Part shown: in pieces, positions 48,066 through 57,466 of the stretch | How the letters are laid out: each line of letters opens with the position of its first letter | Position numbering within the stretch: the stretch's first letter is position 1 | Assembly (NCBI RefSeq): GCF_013074385.2 | Contig: NZ_JABEYA020000016.1 | Location: 80,468 to 144,467 of the forward strand | From: Vibrio ostreicida | GTDB lineage: Bacteria > Pseudomonadota > Gammaproteobacteria > Enterobacterales > Vibrionaceae | Length of the DNA stretch: 64,000 nucleotides | Direction of reading: 5' to 3' | The notes under the pieces: generated by a model | Told to the model about the DNA's origin: nothing | The model's database searches: none | The model's input: only the letters and a program-made list of their open reading frames with translations | Program-made: the position numbers and the translations under genes

Positions 48066-48985
48066 CAATTTCAGATCAAGACATTAGCTTTGTCGTCCAA
48101 GGCCCTGTTCAAGGCAGTGATGAAAGAAAGCAATTAACGGGAATCACAGAACAGTGCCTGATGTCGATACGCCAATTTTTTCCAAGGTCGACCATTATTC
48201 TTTCGACTTGGAAAGGACAAAACTTCACCGGCTTAGACACCGATAAAGTGATTGAACTGGACGATCCTGGACCCAATTATATCTGGCAGGATGAACAACA
48301 ACTCAAACTCAATAACAATCGTCAGATATACAGCACCCATGCTGGCTTAAAAGCCGTTACGACACCTTATGCTGCAAAGCTGAGAACGGACAACAAATTA
48401 ACTGGCCAAGGCTTTGTCAGATTGTTTGAGCAATACGCGCATCAGCCAAAGCAGACAGGTTTTGATTTTCTGAATTCACGAATCGTCACCAGTAGCGCCT
48501 TCTTCATTTCATCTCATGTGGGAAAAACGGTGCACTTTCACAAAAGTGACTTGTTTGACTTTGGTGAAACACAAGACCTACTTAGCCTCTGGGACGAGCA
48601 ACTCATACCCGAACTCCGCTTTAGCAAAAACGTTGGGTACAAGTCTAGATACCCCGCAACTGAACAATTTTTATGCCTACGTTGGCTTTCCCGACTTATC
48701 GGGAAAGATCATCATATCAATACCAAAGCGGGAGATTCCGCAGGCTTAGACGCACATTTTTGGACATCATTTATCGCCAGTAATCTTATCGTGGATCAAC
48801 CAGAAAACCTAGGGCTGGATGTGACCGAACGATTCTATAAACGTGGTAATCTTGCGTTAGAATATGACCTAAAAGACTGGCTTTATTTAACCGGAGTGGC
48901 TCCTCAACCGTTGGATATGAAAAGAGCGCTACGTTTTTATAAGTTCCACACTGGTAAGCTAATCAGAGGTCTTCGTAACCTTTAA
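48062..48985 (+). CDS. WavE-family LPS core protein (first copy)
   Basis: Protein of 307 residues of the WavE family, known from the Vibrio cholerae core gene cluster. Visible landmarks are ISFVVQGPVQ, STIILSTWKGQNF, LDDPGPN, NNRQIYSTHAGLKAVTTPYAAKLRTDNKL and HKSDLFDFGETQDLLSLW. The early GPV/STW part and the LRTDN acidic stretch suggest a GT-A-like glycosyltransferase. Last gene of the hldD operon; its 3' end overlaps that of the convergent WavE paralogue by 27 bp. Confidence 0.85.
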   Translation: MTISDQDISFVVQGPVQGSDERKQLTGITEQCLMSIRQFFPRSTIILSTWKGQNFTGLDTDKVIELDDPGPNYIWQDEQQLKLNNNRQIYSTHAGLKAVTTPYAAKLRTDNKLTGQGFVRLFEQYAHQPKQTGFDFLNSRIVTSSAFFISSHVGKTVHFHKSDLFDFGETQDLLSLWDEQLIPELRFSKNVGYKSRYPATEQFLCLRWLSRLIGKDHHINTKAGDSAGLDAHFWTSFIASNLIVDQPENLGLDVTERFYKRGNLALEYDLKDWLYLTGVAPQPLDMKRALRFYKFHTGKLIRGLRNL

Positions 48986-49933
48986 GCTCAGCATAGACTT
49001 GCGAGCTTGCTTCTTTATTTTGATTCTCAAGCCCTTTTGTATCGTTTTGACAAAGGTGGCGATAGTCCAAGCTAATTTGAAACCAATAGGAACCTTAAGA
49101 TCTACGTGAAACTCCTTTTCATATAACCATTGCCAACGATGATAAGTATAAAAATGGAAAGGATAACCATTATGCTGCCGAAGGCGCTTAGGGACTTCTA
49201 AGCCAAGTACATCGCCATCCACAATCACAAGATTATTGATCATGACTTTATGAGAATTCTCTCGATCGTACTTGGAAGCATGTTCATCTGTAAGGCGTGC
49301 TGGGAGAAATTGGTTTGCAAAGTGACTCCAAATTTTTTGCTCGACATTAACGCTATCGTTTGGATAATCAGCGTGCTGTTTTTTACCTGCCAGTGCTGTA
49401 TTGAATGAATAATCCTCATAGTGAGGCTGCCGCCAAACGGTAATGAGATCTTCCGTTTCCCCAAACTGAAAAAAGTCTGAGTAAAAGTAAGGGACTTTTA
49501 ACCCCCTTTCATATTCTTTGGCAAAATAGTTAGAACAAATCAGCCGCTGGTTCAAAAAGGCATATTGAGTCTCTCTGTCTTGATACTGTTCGAATAAGTC
49601 TATTACGGTTGTCTTATGTAAAACATTATCCGCTCTGAGCTTTACCGCATACTTGGTCTTAACTTTCAATAGGCCCGCTAATGTCGACACGATTTGTCGA
49701 TTAATATTCACCGGAATCGCTTGATCCTTTTTACTATAAACAAACACGGTAGAACCCGGGTCTTGGCTTAATATCGTTTCATCTGCAGTAAGCTGGCTCG
49801 TGTCCGCCCCTTCCCAAGTCGACACAATGACATGGCTTTTAGGAAAGGTATTGCGTATTGTATCGATCGAACGTTGAGTGACGCTGGGCATGATCGGCCC
49901 CTGAATAACAAAGGTAATATCTTCAAAGTTCAT
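48959..49933 (-). CDS. WavE-family LPS core protein (second copy)
   Basis: Protein of 324 residues, paralogous to the product at 48062: ITFVIQGPIMPSV, SHVIVSTWEGADT, SQDPGST, NINRQIVSTLAGLLKVKTKYAVKLRADNVL and FYSDFFQFGETEDLITVW align in order. The ATG at 49933 overlaps the kdkA stop by 11 bp; an upstream start at 49957 would extend further into kdkA. Transcribed with kdkA, tail to tail with the other WavE gene. Confidence 0.86.
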   Translation of the reverse strand: MNFEDITFVIQGPIMPSVTQRSIDTIRNTFPKSHVIVSTWEGADTSQLTADETILSQDPGSTVFVYSKKDQAIPVNINRQIVSTLAGLLKVKTKYAVKLRADNVLHKTTVIDLFEQYQDRETQYAFLNQRLICSNYFAKEYERGLKVPYFYSDFFQFGETEDLITVWRQPHYEDYSFNTALAGKKQHADYPNDSVNVEQKIWSHFANQFLPARLTDEHASKYDRENSHKVMINNLVIVDGDVLGLEVPKRLRQHNGYPFHFYTYHRWQWLYEKEFHVDLKVPIGFKLAWTIATFVKTIQKGLRIKIKKQARKSMLSLKVTKTSD

Positions 49934-50648
49934 TTTGTTTTTTATCACTCTCTGCATACCCTATTTTCAACGCGTTAAAGTCATCGCTCTCCCAATGAAT
50001 CGCGCGTTTCATTCGCTCTTTCTCAAACGAACGCCTTAGCCTGTCTAAATTACCAGACTTCCAATGCTCTCCATCTTGCTGGAAACACTTATCAAAATCG
50101 ATTATCCATACCTCACTGTGTGAGTTAAGCAGAATATTGTGAATGTTAAGGTCAGTATGATTCACCTGAGCATCATGCATTTTCCGGATTTCTCGTCCTA
50201 TGTTTCGGTAAACCTCGTGAGAAAGAGCGCTCTCTACCAGCCTAGAAACAAGATCCCGCCCGTGGGGAACTTTCTCACTCAATATGTCGGCAGTGTACGT
50301 AAACCCTGTACGTACCGCTCGAGCGGCGATGGGACGGGGAACATTCACCCCCGCTTTAGTCAGAGTATTTAACAGCATAAGCTCTTGAAAACTACGCGTT
50401 CTATTCCAACCTGAGAACCAATAGCTATCAGCCACCAACTTACCGAATAAACCACCGCGGAAATAATGGCGTAAGGCGGCGTCAACGGTTTCCGTTTGCA
50501 CAAACCAAGTGGTCCCACGTCCTTGAGCTTCCCCCAGCACTCTTCCTTTTTGATGCCAAAATTCAGGCTCAAATACGTGCTGTGGCTCTTCGCTCAACAA
50601 GTTTTCGTCGTACCAAATGGTTTGGTTAGCGAACGACACAGTTTTCAT
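49923..50648 (-). CDS. kdkA: 3-deoxy-D-manno-octulosonic acid kinase KdkA
   Basis: Kinase of 241 residues that phosphorylates Kdo of Kdo-lipid A at O-4. It has GRGTTWFVQTETVDAALRHYFRGGLFGKL, NVPRPIAARAV, and the catalytic HTDLNIHNILLN plus IIDFDK, the eukaryotic-type kinase loop. In Haemophilus and Vibrio the single phosphorylated Kdo is the acceptor for OpsX-type heptosyltransferase, and an opsX-like gene is divergent from it here, 90 bp away. The ATG at 50648 follows GAGAAA and fits the family start better than the ATG at 50681. Confidence 0.94.
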   Translation of the reverse strand: MKTVSFANQTIWYDENLLSEEPQHVFEPEFWHQKGRVLGEAQGRGTTWFVQTETVDAALRHYFRGGLFGKLVADSYWFSGWNRTRSFQELMLLNTLTKAGVNVPRPIAARAVRTGFTYTADILSEKVPHGRDLVSRLVESALSHEVYRNIGREIRKMHDAQVNHTDLNIHNILLNSHSEVWIIDFDKCFQQDGEHWKSGNLDRLRRSFEKERMKRAIHWESDDFNALKIGYAESDKKQNEL

Positions 50649-50740
50649 GTTCGATTTCTCTGATTTAATATGAACCGTCATTTTACATTTAATGTACAGC
50701 TCTGCATAATCTCAACCATTGCTAACAGAAAGATAGATTT

Positions 50741-51796
50741 ATGAGCCTCTTCCCTTGTGCACCCGATTCTCTGTGTGTTTTGCGTTTATCCGCTATCGGA
50801 GACGTCTGTAATACGGTTGCCGCCGTTCAGGCCATTCAGCGCCAATGGCCACACACTGAGATCGTTTGGATCACAGGAAAGCTGGAAGCCAAATTACTTG
50901 AAGGGATGCCTGGTATCCAAATCATTGTCTTTAACAAAAAAGACGGTTGGCATGGGTACAAAAAACTCTGGCAAACATTAAGAGGCAAAGAGTTTGACGC
51001 TCTTTTGCACATGCAATACGCATTCAGAGCCAGTGTCGCAACGCTGGGAATTAAAGCCAAATACAAGGTGGGTTTTGACTCAATCCGCAGTCAAGATTTT
51101 CAAACCCTGTTTACCAATGTAAAAGTCCCTTCACCAGATTCTTTACATGTGCTGGATGGATTGCTTGAATTTGGGCACACGCTAGGGGTAGAAGACATGA
51201 CACCCCGTTGGTCTCTAACATATTCTGATGACGACCTGCACTGGGCGCAACAAAAATTATCAACACAGAAAAGAAACCTCGTCGTTGTTCCCGCGGCAAG
51301 CAAGTCGTTTAAGAACTGGACGGCACAAGGATATGTTGAATTGATTCAGTACGCTGAAAACGGTGGCTGGAATATCATATTGGCGGGCAGCCCTGCACAA
51401 ATAGAGCTCGATTTAGCCATGCAAATAGCAGATAAAGCTGACGCGTCTGTTATCAATGTTGTCGGGCAAAGCTCTTTAAAACAAATGCTTGCTTTGTTAG
51501 ACAAGGCCGACCTTGTTGTCGCACCAGACACAGGACCGACTCATATGGCAAATGCGATGAACACACCCGTTATCGGGCTGTATGCCCATCACAACCCGCA
51601 GAGAACAGGGCCATACCAATATCGTCAATACGTCGTTTCTGCCTATGAGCAAGCGATTCAAGCAGAAACCAGAAAGCCTTCAATAAAGAGGAATTGGCGT
51701 GCTCGTGTCAAAGATAAAAACGCGATGCAGCGCATTTTGCCACAGCAAGTTATCGCGATGTTTGATAAAGTCGTTACTGAACTTGGTTTGCACTAA
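50741..51796 (+). CDS. opsX: OpsX-like heptosyltransferase I (GT9)
   Basis: GT9 enzyme of 351 residues. The N-terminus has [22 protein letters not shown]; the donor site has [21 protein letters not shown] (residues ~185-205) and [26 protein letters not shown] near 262. It best fits OpsX, which adds the first heptose to Kdo-4-phosphate in Haemophilus. Divergent kdkA supplies that acceptor, and no classical waaC is in the window. A related WaaC-type or other core role remains possible. Confidence 0.83.
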   Translation: MSLFPCAPDSLCVLRLSAIGDVCNTVAAVQAIQRQWPHTEIVWITGKLEAKLLEGMPGIQIIVFNKKDGWHGYKKLWQTLRGKEFDALLHMQYAFRASVATLGIKAKYKVGFDSIRSQDFQTLFTNVKVPSPDSLHVLDGLLEFGHTLGVEDMTPRWSLTYSDDDLHWAQQKLSTQKRNLVVVPAASKSFKNWTAQGYVELIQYAENGGWNIILAGSPAQIELDLAMQIADKADASVINVVGQSSLKQMLALLDKADLVVAPDTGPTHMANAMNTPVIGLYAHHNPQRTGPYQYRQYVVSAYEQAIQAETRKPSIKRNWRARVKDKNAMQRILPQQVIAMFDKVVTELGLH

Positions 51797-51805
51797 CCGT
51801 GCTCA

Positions 51806-51850
51806 ATCAACTATCAACTATCAACTATCAACTATCAACTATCAACTATC
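51806..51850. repeat. Heptanucleotide tandem repeat, about 6.4 copies, at the start of waaE
   Basis: Six perfect copies of ATCAACT plus three bases, in the 86 bp between the opsX stop and the waaE ATG at 51883. An in-frame GTG at 51799 would read through the array, encoding repeated LSTINYQ-type residues. Seven is not a multiple of three, so copy-number change would shift any frame starting before the array, and would also alter spacing to the downstream ATG. Confidence 0.97.
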
Positions 51851-51882
51851 CAAATTCTACATTATGGGGTTCCCACTTGAGT

Positions 51883-52662
51883 ATGCCTACCATCGCAGTC
51901 GCCTTGATTGTAAAAAATGAAGCCCAGCACCTAAAAGCGTGCTTGGACACCGTTTATGAATGGGTGGATGAGATTGTTATCCTCGATTCAGGCAGCACTG
52001 ACCAAACCGAAGACATCGCCCGCAGCTATACAGATAAATTTTTCGTCAATGCTGAATGGCCAGGTTTTGGGCAACAGCGACGCCTCGCGCAATCTCATGT
52101 GACCTCTGATTATGTTCTTTGGCTCGATGCCGATGAACGTGTTACTCCGGAACTAAAACTAAGTATCCTGAGTGCCATTAAAGAAAATAAACCAGAGACT
52201 GTCTATCAGGCAGCTCGCTTGAGTTGGGTCTTTGGCCGCTATATCCGTCACTGCGGCTGGTATCCCGATCGGGTTCTGCGTCTGTACCCAACTCAGTTAA
52301 CTCAATATAACGATGCTTTGGTACACGAGAAAGTCGAAGTTGCTCCCCAGATGGAAGTGAAAACCCTTCAGGGGGATTTGATCCACTTCACTTACAACGA
52401 CATCAATCATTATTTGGTTAAATCTGCGGGTTATGCTAAAGCTTGGGCAGAACAGCGCGAGAAAAAAGGCAAAAAGAGCAGTCTGTCTCAGGGTATCTTG
52501 CACGCATTGGGCTGCTTCTTGAAAATGTACGTCTTTAAGGCGGGTTTTCTCGATGGCAGACAAGGCTTTCTGTTATCGGTGCTGTCCGCTCATTCAACGT
52601 TCGTCAAATATGCTGATCTTTGGGTACGCACAGAAACCGCTAAAATGCCCGACACCTATTAG
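51883..52662 (+). CDS. waaE: WaaE/KdtX-like beta-1,4-glucosyltransferase (GT2)
   Basis: GT2 enzyme of 259 residues that in relatives (WaaE, LgtF, KdtX) adds beta-1,4-glucose to the first heptose. It begins [23 protein letters not shown], has [26 protein letters not shown] with the DXD, and [27 protein letters not shown] is a family-typical end. In many Gammaproteobacteria this gene stands beside coaD, as it nearly does here. The ATG at 51883 is preferred because residues before it would be coded by a heptamer repeat. Confidence 0.9.
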   Translation: MPTIAVALIVKNEAQHLKACLDTVYEWVDEIVILDSGSTDQTEDIARSYTDKFFVNAEWPGFGQQRRLAQSHVTSDYVLWLDADERVTPELKLSILSAIKENKPETVYQAARLSWVFGRYIRHCGWYPDRVLRLYPTQLTQYNDALVHEKVEVAPQMEVKTLQGDLIHFTYNDINHYLVKSAGYAKAWAEQREKKGKKSSLSQGILHALGCFLKMYVFKAGFLDGRQGFLLSVLSAHSTFVKYADLWVRTETAKMPDTY

Positions 52663-52695
52663 AGATTGACGCCCGCCGACTCAGGCGGTGTTCTG

Positions 52696-53733
52696 TTAGA
52701 GTGATAAAAATGTCTTAGCCCAAGGTGCGAGTCGTTGAATGACCTGTTCGACATCAATACGTGCCATATTTTCCTGACTGGCTTTATTTGTCGACTTGGG
52801 TGGACAAAAGGCAATATGCCGGCCTTCTGAGTTAATGGGTTTCCAGCGAAGCGGCGTTGCCGAACGCTTACTTGGGAAGAAACCAACGGTCGGAATATCA
52901 ATCGCGGCGGCAATGTGCAACGGCCCTGTTGAACCGGCAATAAATAAATCTGCACAGGCAATAGAACGAGAAAAGTCGACCAACCCATCATTTTTTGAAT
53001 AGACTGCCGCCTTGAGCCCCCTAGACTCCATCAAGCATTTGAGTTCTATCGCTTTTTGCTCCTCTCCTGGGCCGGCCGTCAGTACCACATCAAAAACTCC
53101 CGTCATCCCGCTTATCAAGTGCGCGTATTGTTCAAGAGACAAGTTGTTCGCAGAACCACCACTGCCTGCATGAACAAATACCCATTTATTACTGAGATTC
53201 AAATCTAGATGTTGTGCCAATTGTGCTTTTTGGCCTTCCAACTCCCTGTGATTAAAGGATAAGTAAGGCGCACTGGGCTCCACGACTTCTTTTCCGAGGT
53301 GTGTAATAAAAGCGCGAATCAGATCGAGATTATATTCATACTCTGGCTGTAACGATTGAGAACGTTTTTGTCTAACACGGTGATTATAAAAAATTTGAGC
53401 GAACTTCGTTGCAGGCGCCAGTCGATAAGGTATTTTCGCCTTCCAGACAAGTTTGGCATTGTAAGTGGTTGAAAAGAGATTGATCGACGCATCAAACTGT
53501 GCGGCTTTGATTTGTTCAACGAGAGCGGCTTTCTCCTGTGTTGAACTGCCTTGTGTAGGATCGACCATCACGTGATCAATCCAAGGACACCGTTTGGCTA
53601 GAGCGACCGTATAAGCGGGGACCAAGGCGGTAACCTGACAGTCAGGCAGGGATGCCTTCAGCATAGCAAAACTGGGCCAAGCCAACATAAAATCCCCAAT
53701 TTTATCGTTACGTACGACAAGTATCTTTTTCAT
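52696..53733 (-). CDS. Glycosyltransferase family 9, WaaQ/heptosyltransferase III-like
   Basis: GT9 protein of 345 residues. It begins KKILVVRNDKIGDFMLAWPSFAMLK, and has the donor-site FVHAGSGGSANNLSLEQYAHL (residues ~165-185) and AGSTGPLHIAAAIDIPTVGFFPSK near 264. The ATG at 53733 follows a GGA-rich Shine-Dalgarno; a TTG at 53745 is less likely. Transcribed alone and convergent with waaE (33 bp between), divergent from coaD. It probably adds a branching heptose or other core sugar. Acceptor unknown. Confidence 0.86.
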   Translation of the reverse strand: MKKILVVRNDKIGDFMLAWPSFAMLKASLPDCQVTALVPAYTVALAKRCPWIDHVMVDPTQGSSTQEKAALVEQIKAAQFDASINLFSTTYNAKLVWKAKIPYRLAPATKFAQIFYNHRVRQKRSQSLQPEYEYNLDLIRAFITHLGKEVVEPSAPYLSFNHRELEGQKAQLAQHLDLNLSNKWVFVHAGSGGSANNLSLEQYAHLISGMTGVFDVVLTAGPGEEQKAIELKCLMESRGLKAAVYSKNDGLVDFSRSIACADLFIAGSTGPLHIAAAIDIPTVGFFPSKRSATPLRWKPINSEGRHIAFCPPKSTNKASQENMARIDVEQVIQRLAPWAKTFLSL

Positions 53734-53833
53734 TCCGTCTTCCAAGTCCCATCTTTGTTATCAATAATAACGGCTTAGCTGGGTAAATGTGAGCCTTTTT
53801 TGTTACCATTAAGCGAGATAACAAAGCCTTTGA

Positions 53834-54337
<504 letters not shown>

Positions 54338-54361
54338 GCTCAGACGTTGGTGGGGCTGCGT

Positions 54362-55168
54362 TTATTTCTGGCAAACGTTACAGAAAAAGGTGTTTCTCTG
54401 GCCAACTTTCTGCTCTTGAATCACGGCCCCGCAATGGGAACAGGGGTGCCCTGCTTTGCCATAAACTTGCAGCTCTTGCGCGAAATACCCCGGTTTTCCA
54501 TCAGCTTGAGCGAAGTCTTTTAACGTTGTACCACCTTGTTTGATGGCCGTTTCTAGCACCTGCTTAATCTCCAGAACTAAACGCTGCCATTGGTTCAATG
54601 TGATTACCCCAGCAGGGCTTAACGGATGGATTCGAGCACTAAATAAGGATTCATTGGCATAGATATTACCCACACCAACCACGACTTTGTTATCCATGAT
54701 AAATTGCTTAACCGCCACTCGCCTGCCTTTGGCTTTTTGGGCGATATAATCGGAACAAAAGGCATCAGTCAGGGGTTCAGGGCCCATATTCCTTAAGGCC
54801 TCATGATCATTATCTTCTGTCCAAAGCCAAGCACCGAATCGTCTGGGGTCATTATAACGAAGGACTTTCCCGTTCGTCAGCTTGAGGTCGACATGGTCAT
54901 GTTTACCCGGCTCAATCTCAGCATCCAAAATTCGTAAAGAGCCCGACATCCCCAAATGCACCAGCGCACTGCCTGCATCGGTTTCGATGAACAGATACTT
55001 TGCTCGGCGCGATATATGACGAATCACCTGACCTTCCATCTTTTTGAGCGCTGTTGGAATGTCCCAACGCAATTTTGGCGTTCGAATGGTCAATTTAGCG
55101 ATGGTTTGTCCAGTCAGATGAGGAGAGATCCCCATGCGACTGACCTCAACTTCGGGTAATTCAGGCAT
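54362..55168 (-). CDS. mutM: Formamidopyrimidine-DNA glycosylase
   Basis: DNA repair enzyme of 268 residues that removes 8-oxoguanine and other oxidised purines and cuts the strand (AP lyase). The N-terminal PELPEV has the catalytic proline and glutamate, H2TH helix residues include [20 protein letters not shown], and the C-terminal zinc finger is [25 protein letters not shown] with four cysteines. Ends 24 bp from coaD, convergent. Confidence 0.97.
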   Translation of the reverse strand: MPELPEVEVSRMGISPHLTGQTIAKLTIRTPKLRWDIPTALKKMEGQVIRHISRRAKYLFIETDAGSALVHLGMSGSLRILDAEIEPGKHDHVDLKLTNGKVLRYNDPRRFGAWLWTEDNDHEALRNMGPEPLTDAFCSDYIAQKAKGRRVAVKQFIMDNKVVVGVGNIYANESLFSARIHPLSPAGVITLNQWQRLVLEIKQVLETAIKQGGTTLKDFAQADGKPGYFAQELQVYGKAGHPCSHCGAVIQEQKVGQRNTFFCNVCQK

Positions 55169-55197
55169 ATGTCATCCACAACAAAGAAAAGTAAGAC

Positions 55198-55683
55198 TTA
55201 AGGTAGCAGGTATTCGGGCGCAACTGAAACAGCAATCCAACGCTCTTGCCAATTTTTCAACAACCAGAATTGAGGCAGTACATACAGGGTTACTCTCTGG
55301 GGCTCTAACTGATCCACGTACCAAACTTCGATCGTCTGAGGCGACATCAATTGCGACTTTAAACTGTCAAAAGTCGCTTGATCAACAGGCGTGCCAACTA
55401 AACCGGTCCAACGTCCAATCAACTCCTGAGGAGAAAGGTGACTCTGCGACGTCAAACGCCAATCACCATTCACTTGCTCCACAGACCAATCAGAAAAATG
55501 CATCGCTTTGACTTGAGCCGAAGGATTCAAAAGATAAGGATTCGTGCTGATCTCAGTATCCTGATCAGGAGACAATAAGTAGGTTTTAATGATGGTCGGA
55601 AGGTTAAGCAGCATGATAAACGCAATAATGCCCAGTATCATAATGTTATTCCAGCGACGGCGCCTAGAGGTAGAGACGGGCAT
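55198..55683 (-). CDS. Conserved single-pass membrane protein, function unknown
   Basis: Protein of 161 residues that I do not recognise by name. A basic N-terminus (STSRRRRW) precedes one membrane helix (NIMILGIIAFIMLLNLPTII), leaving a C-terminal domain of about 120 residues, mostly polar, most probably periplasmic. No cysteines or known motif in that domain. The ATG at 55683 is chosen because GGA lies 6 bp upstream; an ATG at 55707 has no Shine-Dalgarno. It sits between mutM and rpmG in the same orientation, as a similar small gene does in Vibrio. Confidence 0.75.
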   Translation of the reverse strand: MPVSTSRRRRWNNIMILGIIAFIMLLNLPTIIKTYLLSPDQDTEISTNPYLLNPSAQVKAMHFSDWSVEQVNGDWRLTSQSHLSPQELIGRWTGLVGTPVDQATFDSLKSQLMSPQTIEVWYVDQLEPQRVTLYVLPQFWLLKNWQERWIAVSVAPEYLLP

Positions 55684-55785
55684 GGTTCCACATTCCTGTT
55701 CAGTCATTTACAGAAAGGTAGCAGAAAAGAGCGGACGGGTATAGTGAGCAAAGATGATGCACACACCTGTCATCATCAGGCAGAC

Positions 55786-55819
55786 AAAAATAAAAAACCC
55801 AGCGCGAACGCTGGGTTTT
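55786..55819 (-). terminator. Rho-independent terminator after rpmG
   Basis: On the minus strand an AACCCAGCG / CGCTGGGTT stem with a 4-base loop is followed by TTTTTTATTTTT. Perfect stem, 40 bp past the rpmG stop. Ends the rpmB-rpmG transcript. Confidence 0.9.
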
Positions 55820-55859
55820 CAGAACTGCTTTCTATTAGGAAGCATTAAAGAAGAATCAA

Positions 55860-56030
55860 TTACTTGATTTTAGCTTCTTTGTACATAACGTGCTGGCGAA
55901 CTACTGGATCAAACTTTTTGATCTCAAATTTGCCTGGCATGTTACGCTTATTCTTATCTGTTGTGTAGAAGTGGCCTGTACCTGCGGAAGATACTAGACG
56001 GATTTTCTCACGAACGCCTTTCTTTGCCAT
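55860..56030 (-). CDS. rpmG: 50S ribosomal protein L33
   Basis: Small basic ribosomal protein of 56 residues: it begins [19 protein letters not shown] and ends YKEAKIK. The sequence matches bacterial L33, with the [15 protein letters not shown] core. No CxxC pairs, so it is the zinc-free form. Located 13 bp after rpmB, the usual order. Confidence 0.97.
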
Positions 56031-56043
56031 TGCCTATTTCCTC

Positions 56044-56280
56044 TTAAACGTTTTCGCCACGTGCACGTACATCAACAAGAACAGCATCAATGCCCTTCTT
56101 ATCAATAATGCGCATACCTTTTGCAGTAAGGCGTAGTTTAACAAAACGTTTTTCGCTCTCTACCCAGAAACGATGAGTTTGTAGGTTCGGCAGAAAACGA
56201 CGCTTAGTAGCATTTCGTGCGTGTGAACGGTTGTTACCCGTTACTGGACGCTTACCAGTTACTTGGCATACTCGTGACAT
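56044..56280 (-). CDS. rpmB: 50S ribosomal protein L28
   Basis: Ribosomal protein of 78 residues with the normal start [17 protein letters not shown]. The ATG at 56280 gives the standard length; an upstream ATG at 56295 would add five unusual residues. It pairs with rpmG and is driven by the promoter at 56412-56440. Confidence 0.97.
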   Translation of the reverse strand: MSRVCQVTGKRPVTGNNRSHARNATKRRFLPNLQTHRFWVESEKRFVKLRLTAKGMRIIDKKGIDAVLVDVRARGENV

Positions 56281-56411
56281 GAATGTCTTCTCCAAAATCG
56301 TTTCAGCTCGATATCAACCTTGGTGGCCGAACCTCTCTAATTCTAAACAAGCAAGAAGTTTGAGGTTTAGCGCTGTTATGGAAACCCATACAAGGCTATC
56401 AAAGGTCGCGC

Positions 56412-56440
56412 ATTATACTAACTTGACTCGCATTGCTCAA
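56412..56440 (-). promoter_or_regulatory. Sigma-70 promoter for rpmB-rpmG
   Basis: On the minus strand TTGAGC (56435-56440) and a perfect TATAAT (56412-56417) are 17 bp apart, followed by a GC-rich start region (GCGCG) as in growth-controlled promoters. The leader to rpmB would be about 125 nt. Confidence 0.7.
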
Positions 56441-56561
56441 GACCCGAACAGATCCTTTTTCAAGGTTTTCGTGATCTTTTTTTGAGCAGAGCTGATTTAA
56501 GTTCAAAAAAATGTCGGGCGATTGTAGCAGAATTCACACAACTCACAACCAATAATAAGAT

Positions 56562-57224
56562 TTAAATCCATCCATATTCCGAGAAAGAAAGCACTTCGTC
56601 GTCGCCAACCACAAAATGATCGAGTAAACGAATGTCGACCATCGCCAATGCATCGCCAATTCTCTGGGTGATTCTCCGATCCGCCTGACTGGGCTGCGCC
56701 ACCCCAGATGGATGATTATGCGCGAGGATCAAGTAAGCGGCGTTATACTCTAACGCTTTCTTCACTACTTCTCTGGGGTAAACAGAAGAGGCGTCCAACG
56801 TTCCCGAGAACAGAGCTTCATCGTGAATCAAGCGATAGTGACTGTCGAGAAAGAGCGTATAAAAAATTTCTCTGTGCTGACCTCGCAGCTTGAGCGAAAT
56901 GTACGATTTCGTCTGTGCAAGGTGGGTTAACGTCTCTCCGCGAGCCAGTCCTTCATTGAGAAAACGTTGTGTCATTTCCATTGCCGCTTGAAGCTGAACA
57001 TATTTTGCTGTGCCAAGTCCTCTGTGATGGCAGAACGCTGCGGGGCTGGCGGCAAACAACGCGCGCAAAGAACCAAACTCTTTAAGGACATGATCGGCCA
57101 ACTGCAATACAGACACGCCCCGACAGCCTGTACGTAAAAAGATGGCCAACAGCTCTGCATCCGTCAGAGATTGTGGCCCTTGGTTCAGTAATTTTTCCCT
57201 TGGCATCGACTCTTTTGGCAGCAT
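56562..57224 (-). CDS. radC: RadC family JAB-domain protein
   Basis: Protein of 220 residues with an N-terminal helix-hairpin-helix region ([17 protein letters not shown]) and a C-terminal JAB/MPN-like metal domain: [22 protein letters not shown] has HNH and the distal aspartate. The name RadC (YicR) is historical; a role in DNA repair is not firmly established. The ATG at 57224 has GGAG 9 bp upstream and gives a length near E. coli RadC. An ATG at 57245 has no good site. Divergent from coaBC. Confidence 0.9.
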   Translation of the reverse strand: MLPKESMPREKLLNQGPQSLTDAELLAIFLRTGCRGVSVLQLADHVLKEFGSLRALFAASPAAFCHHRGLGTAKYVQLQAAMEMTQRFLNEGLARGETLTHLAQTKSYISLKLRGQHREIFYTLFLDSHYRLIHDEALFSGTLDASSVYPREVVKKALEYNAAYLILAHNHPSGVAQPSQADRRITQRIGDALAMVDIRLLDHFVVGDDEVLSFSEYGWI

Positions 57225-57466
57225 AGTGCCATTCTCCCAACCCATCCTATTCGATACCGTTCAGAATATACACTCTGAAAAAACCAGCAGCTCACAAAAT
57301 TGAAATCTGAGGGCCAATGAAAGATTCCGTGTAATTAACAGGTATATTATCAAGTAAACCGACTAAAAAAGACGGTCGACTCAGGCAGCAGAGACCACTT
57401 CCACTTCTAGAGTCTCTGTTGGCTGCGTGGTAATCTACCCGCAGTATTTTCTAAGGATGAGTGATT

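Noticed and set aside
51699..51920. Reading frame across the heptamer repeat in another frame
   Set aside because: Covers the end of opsX out of frame and consists mostly of repeat-derived residues.
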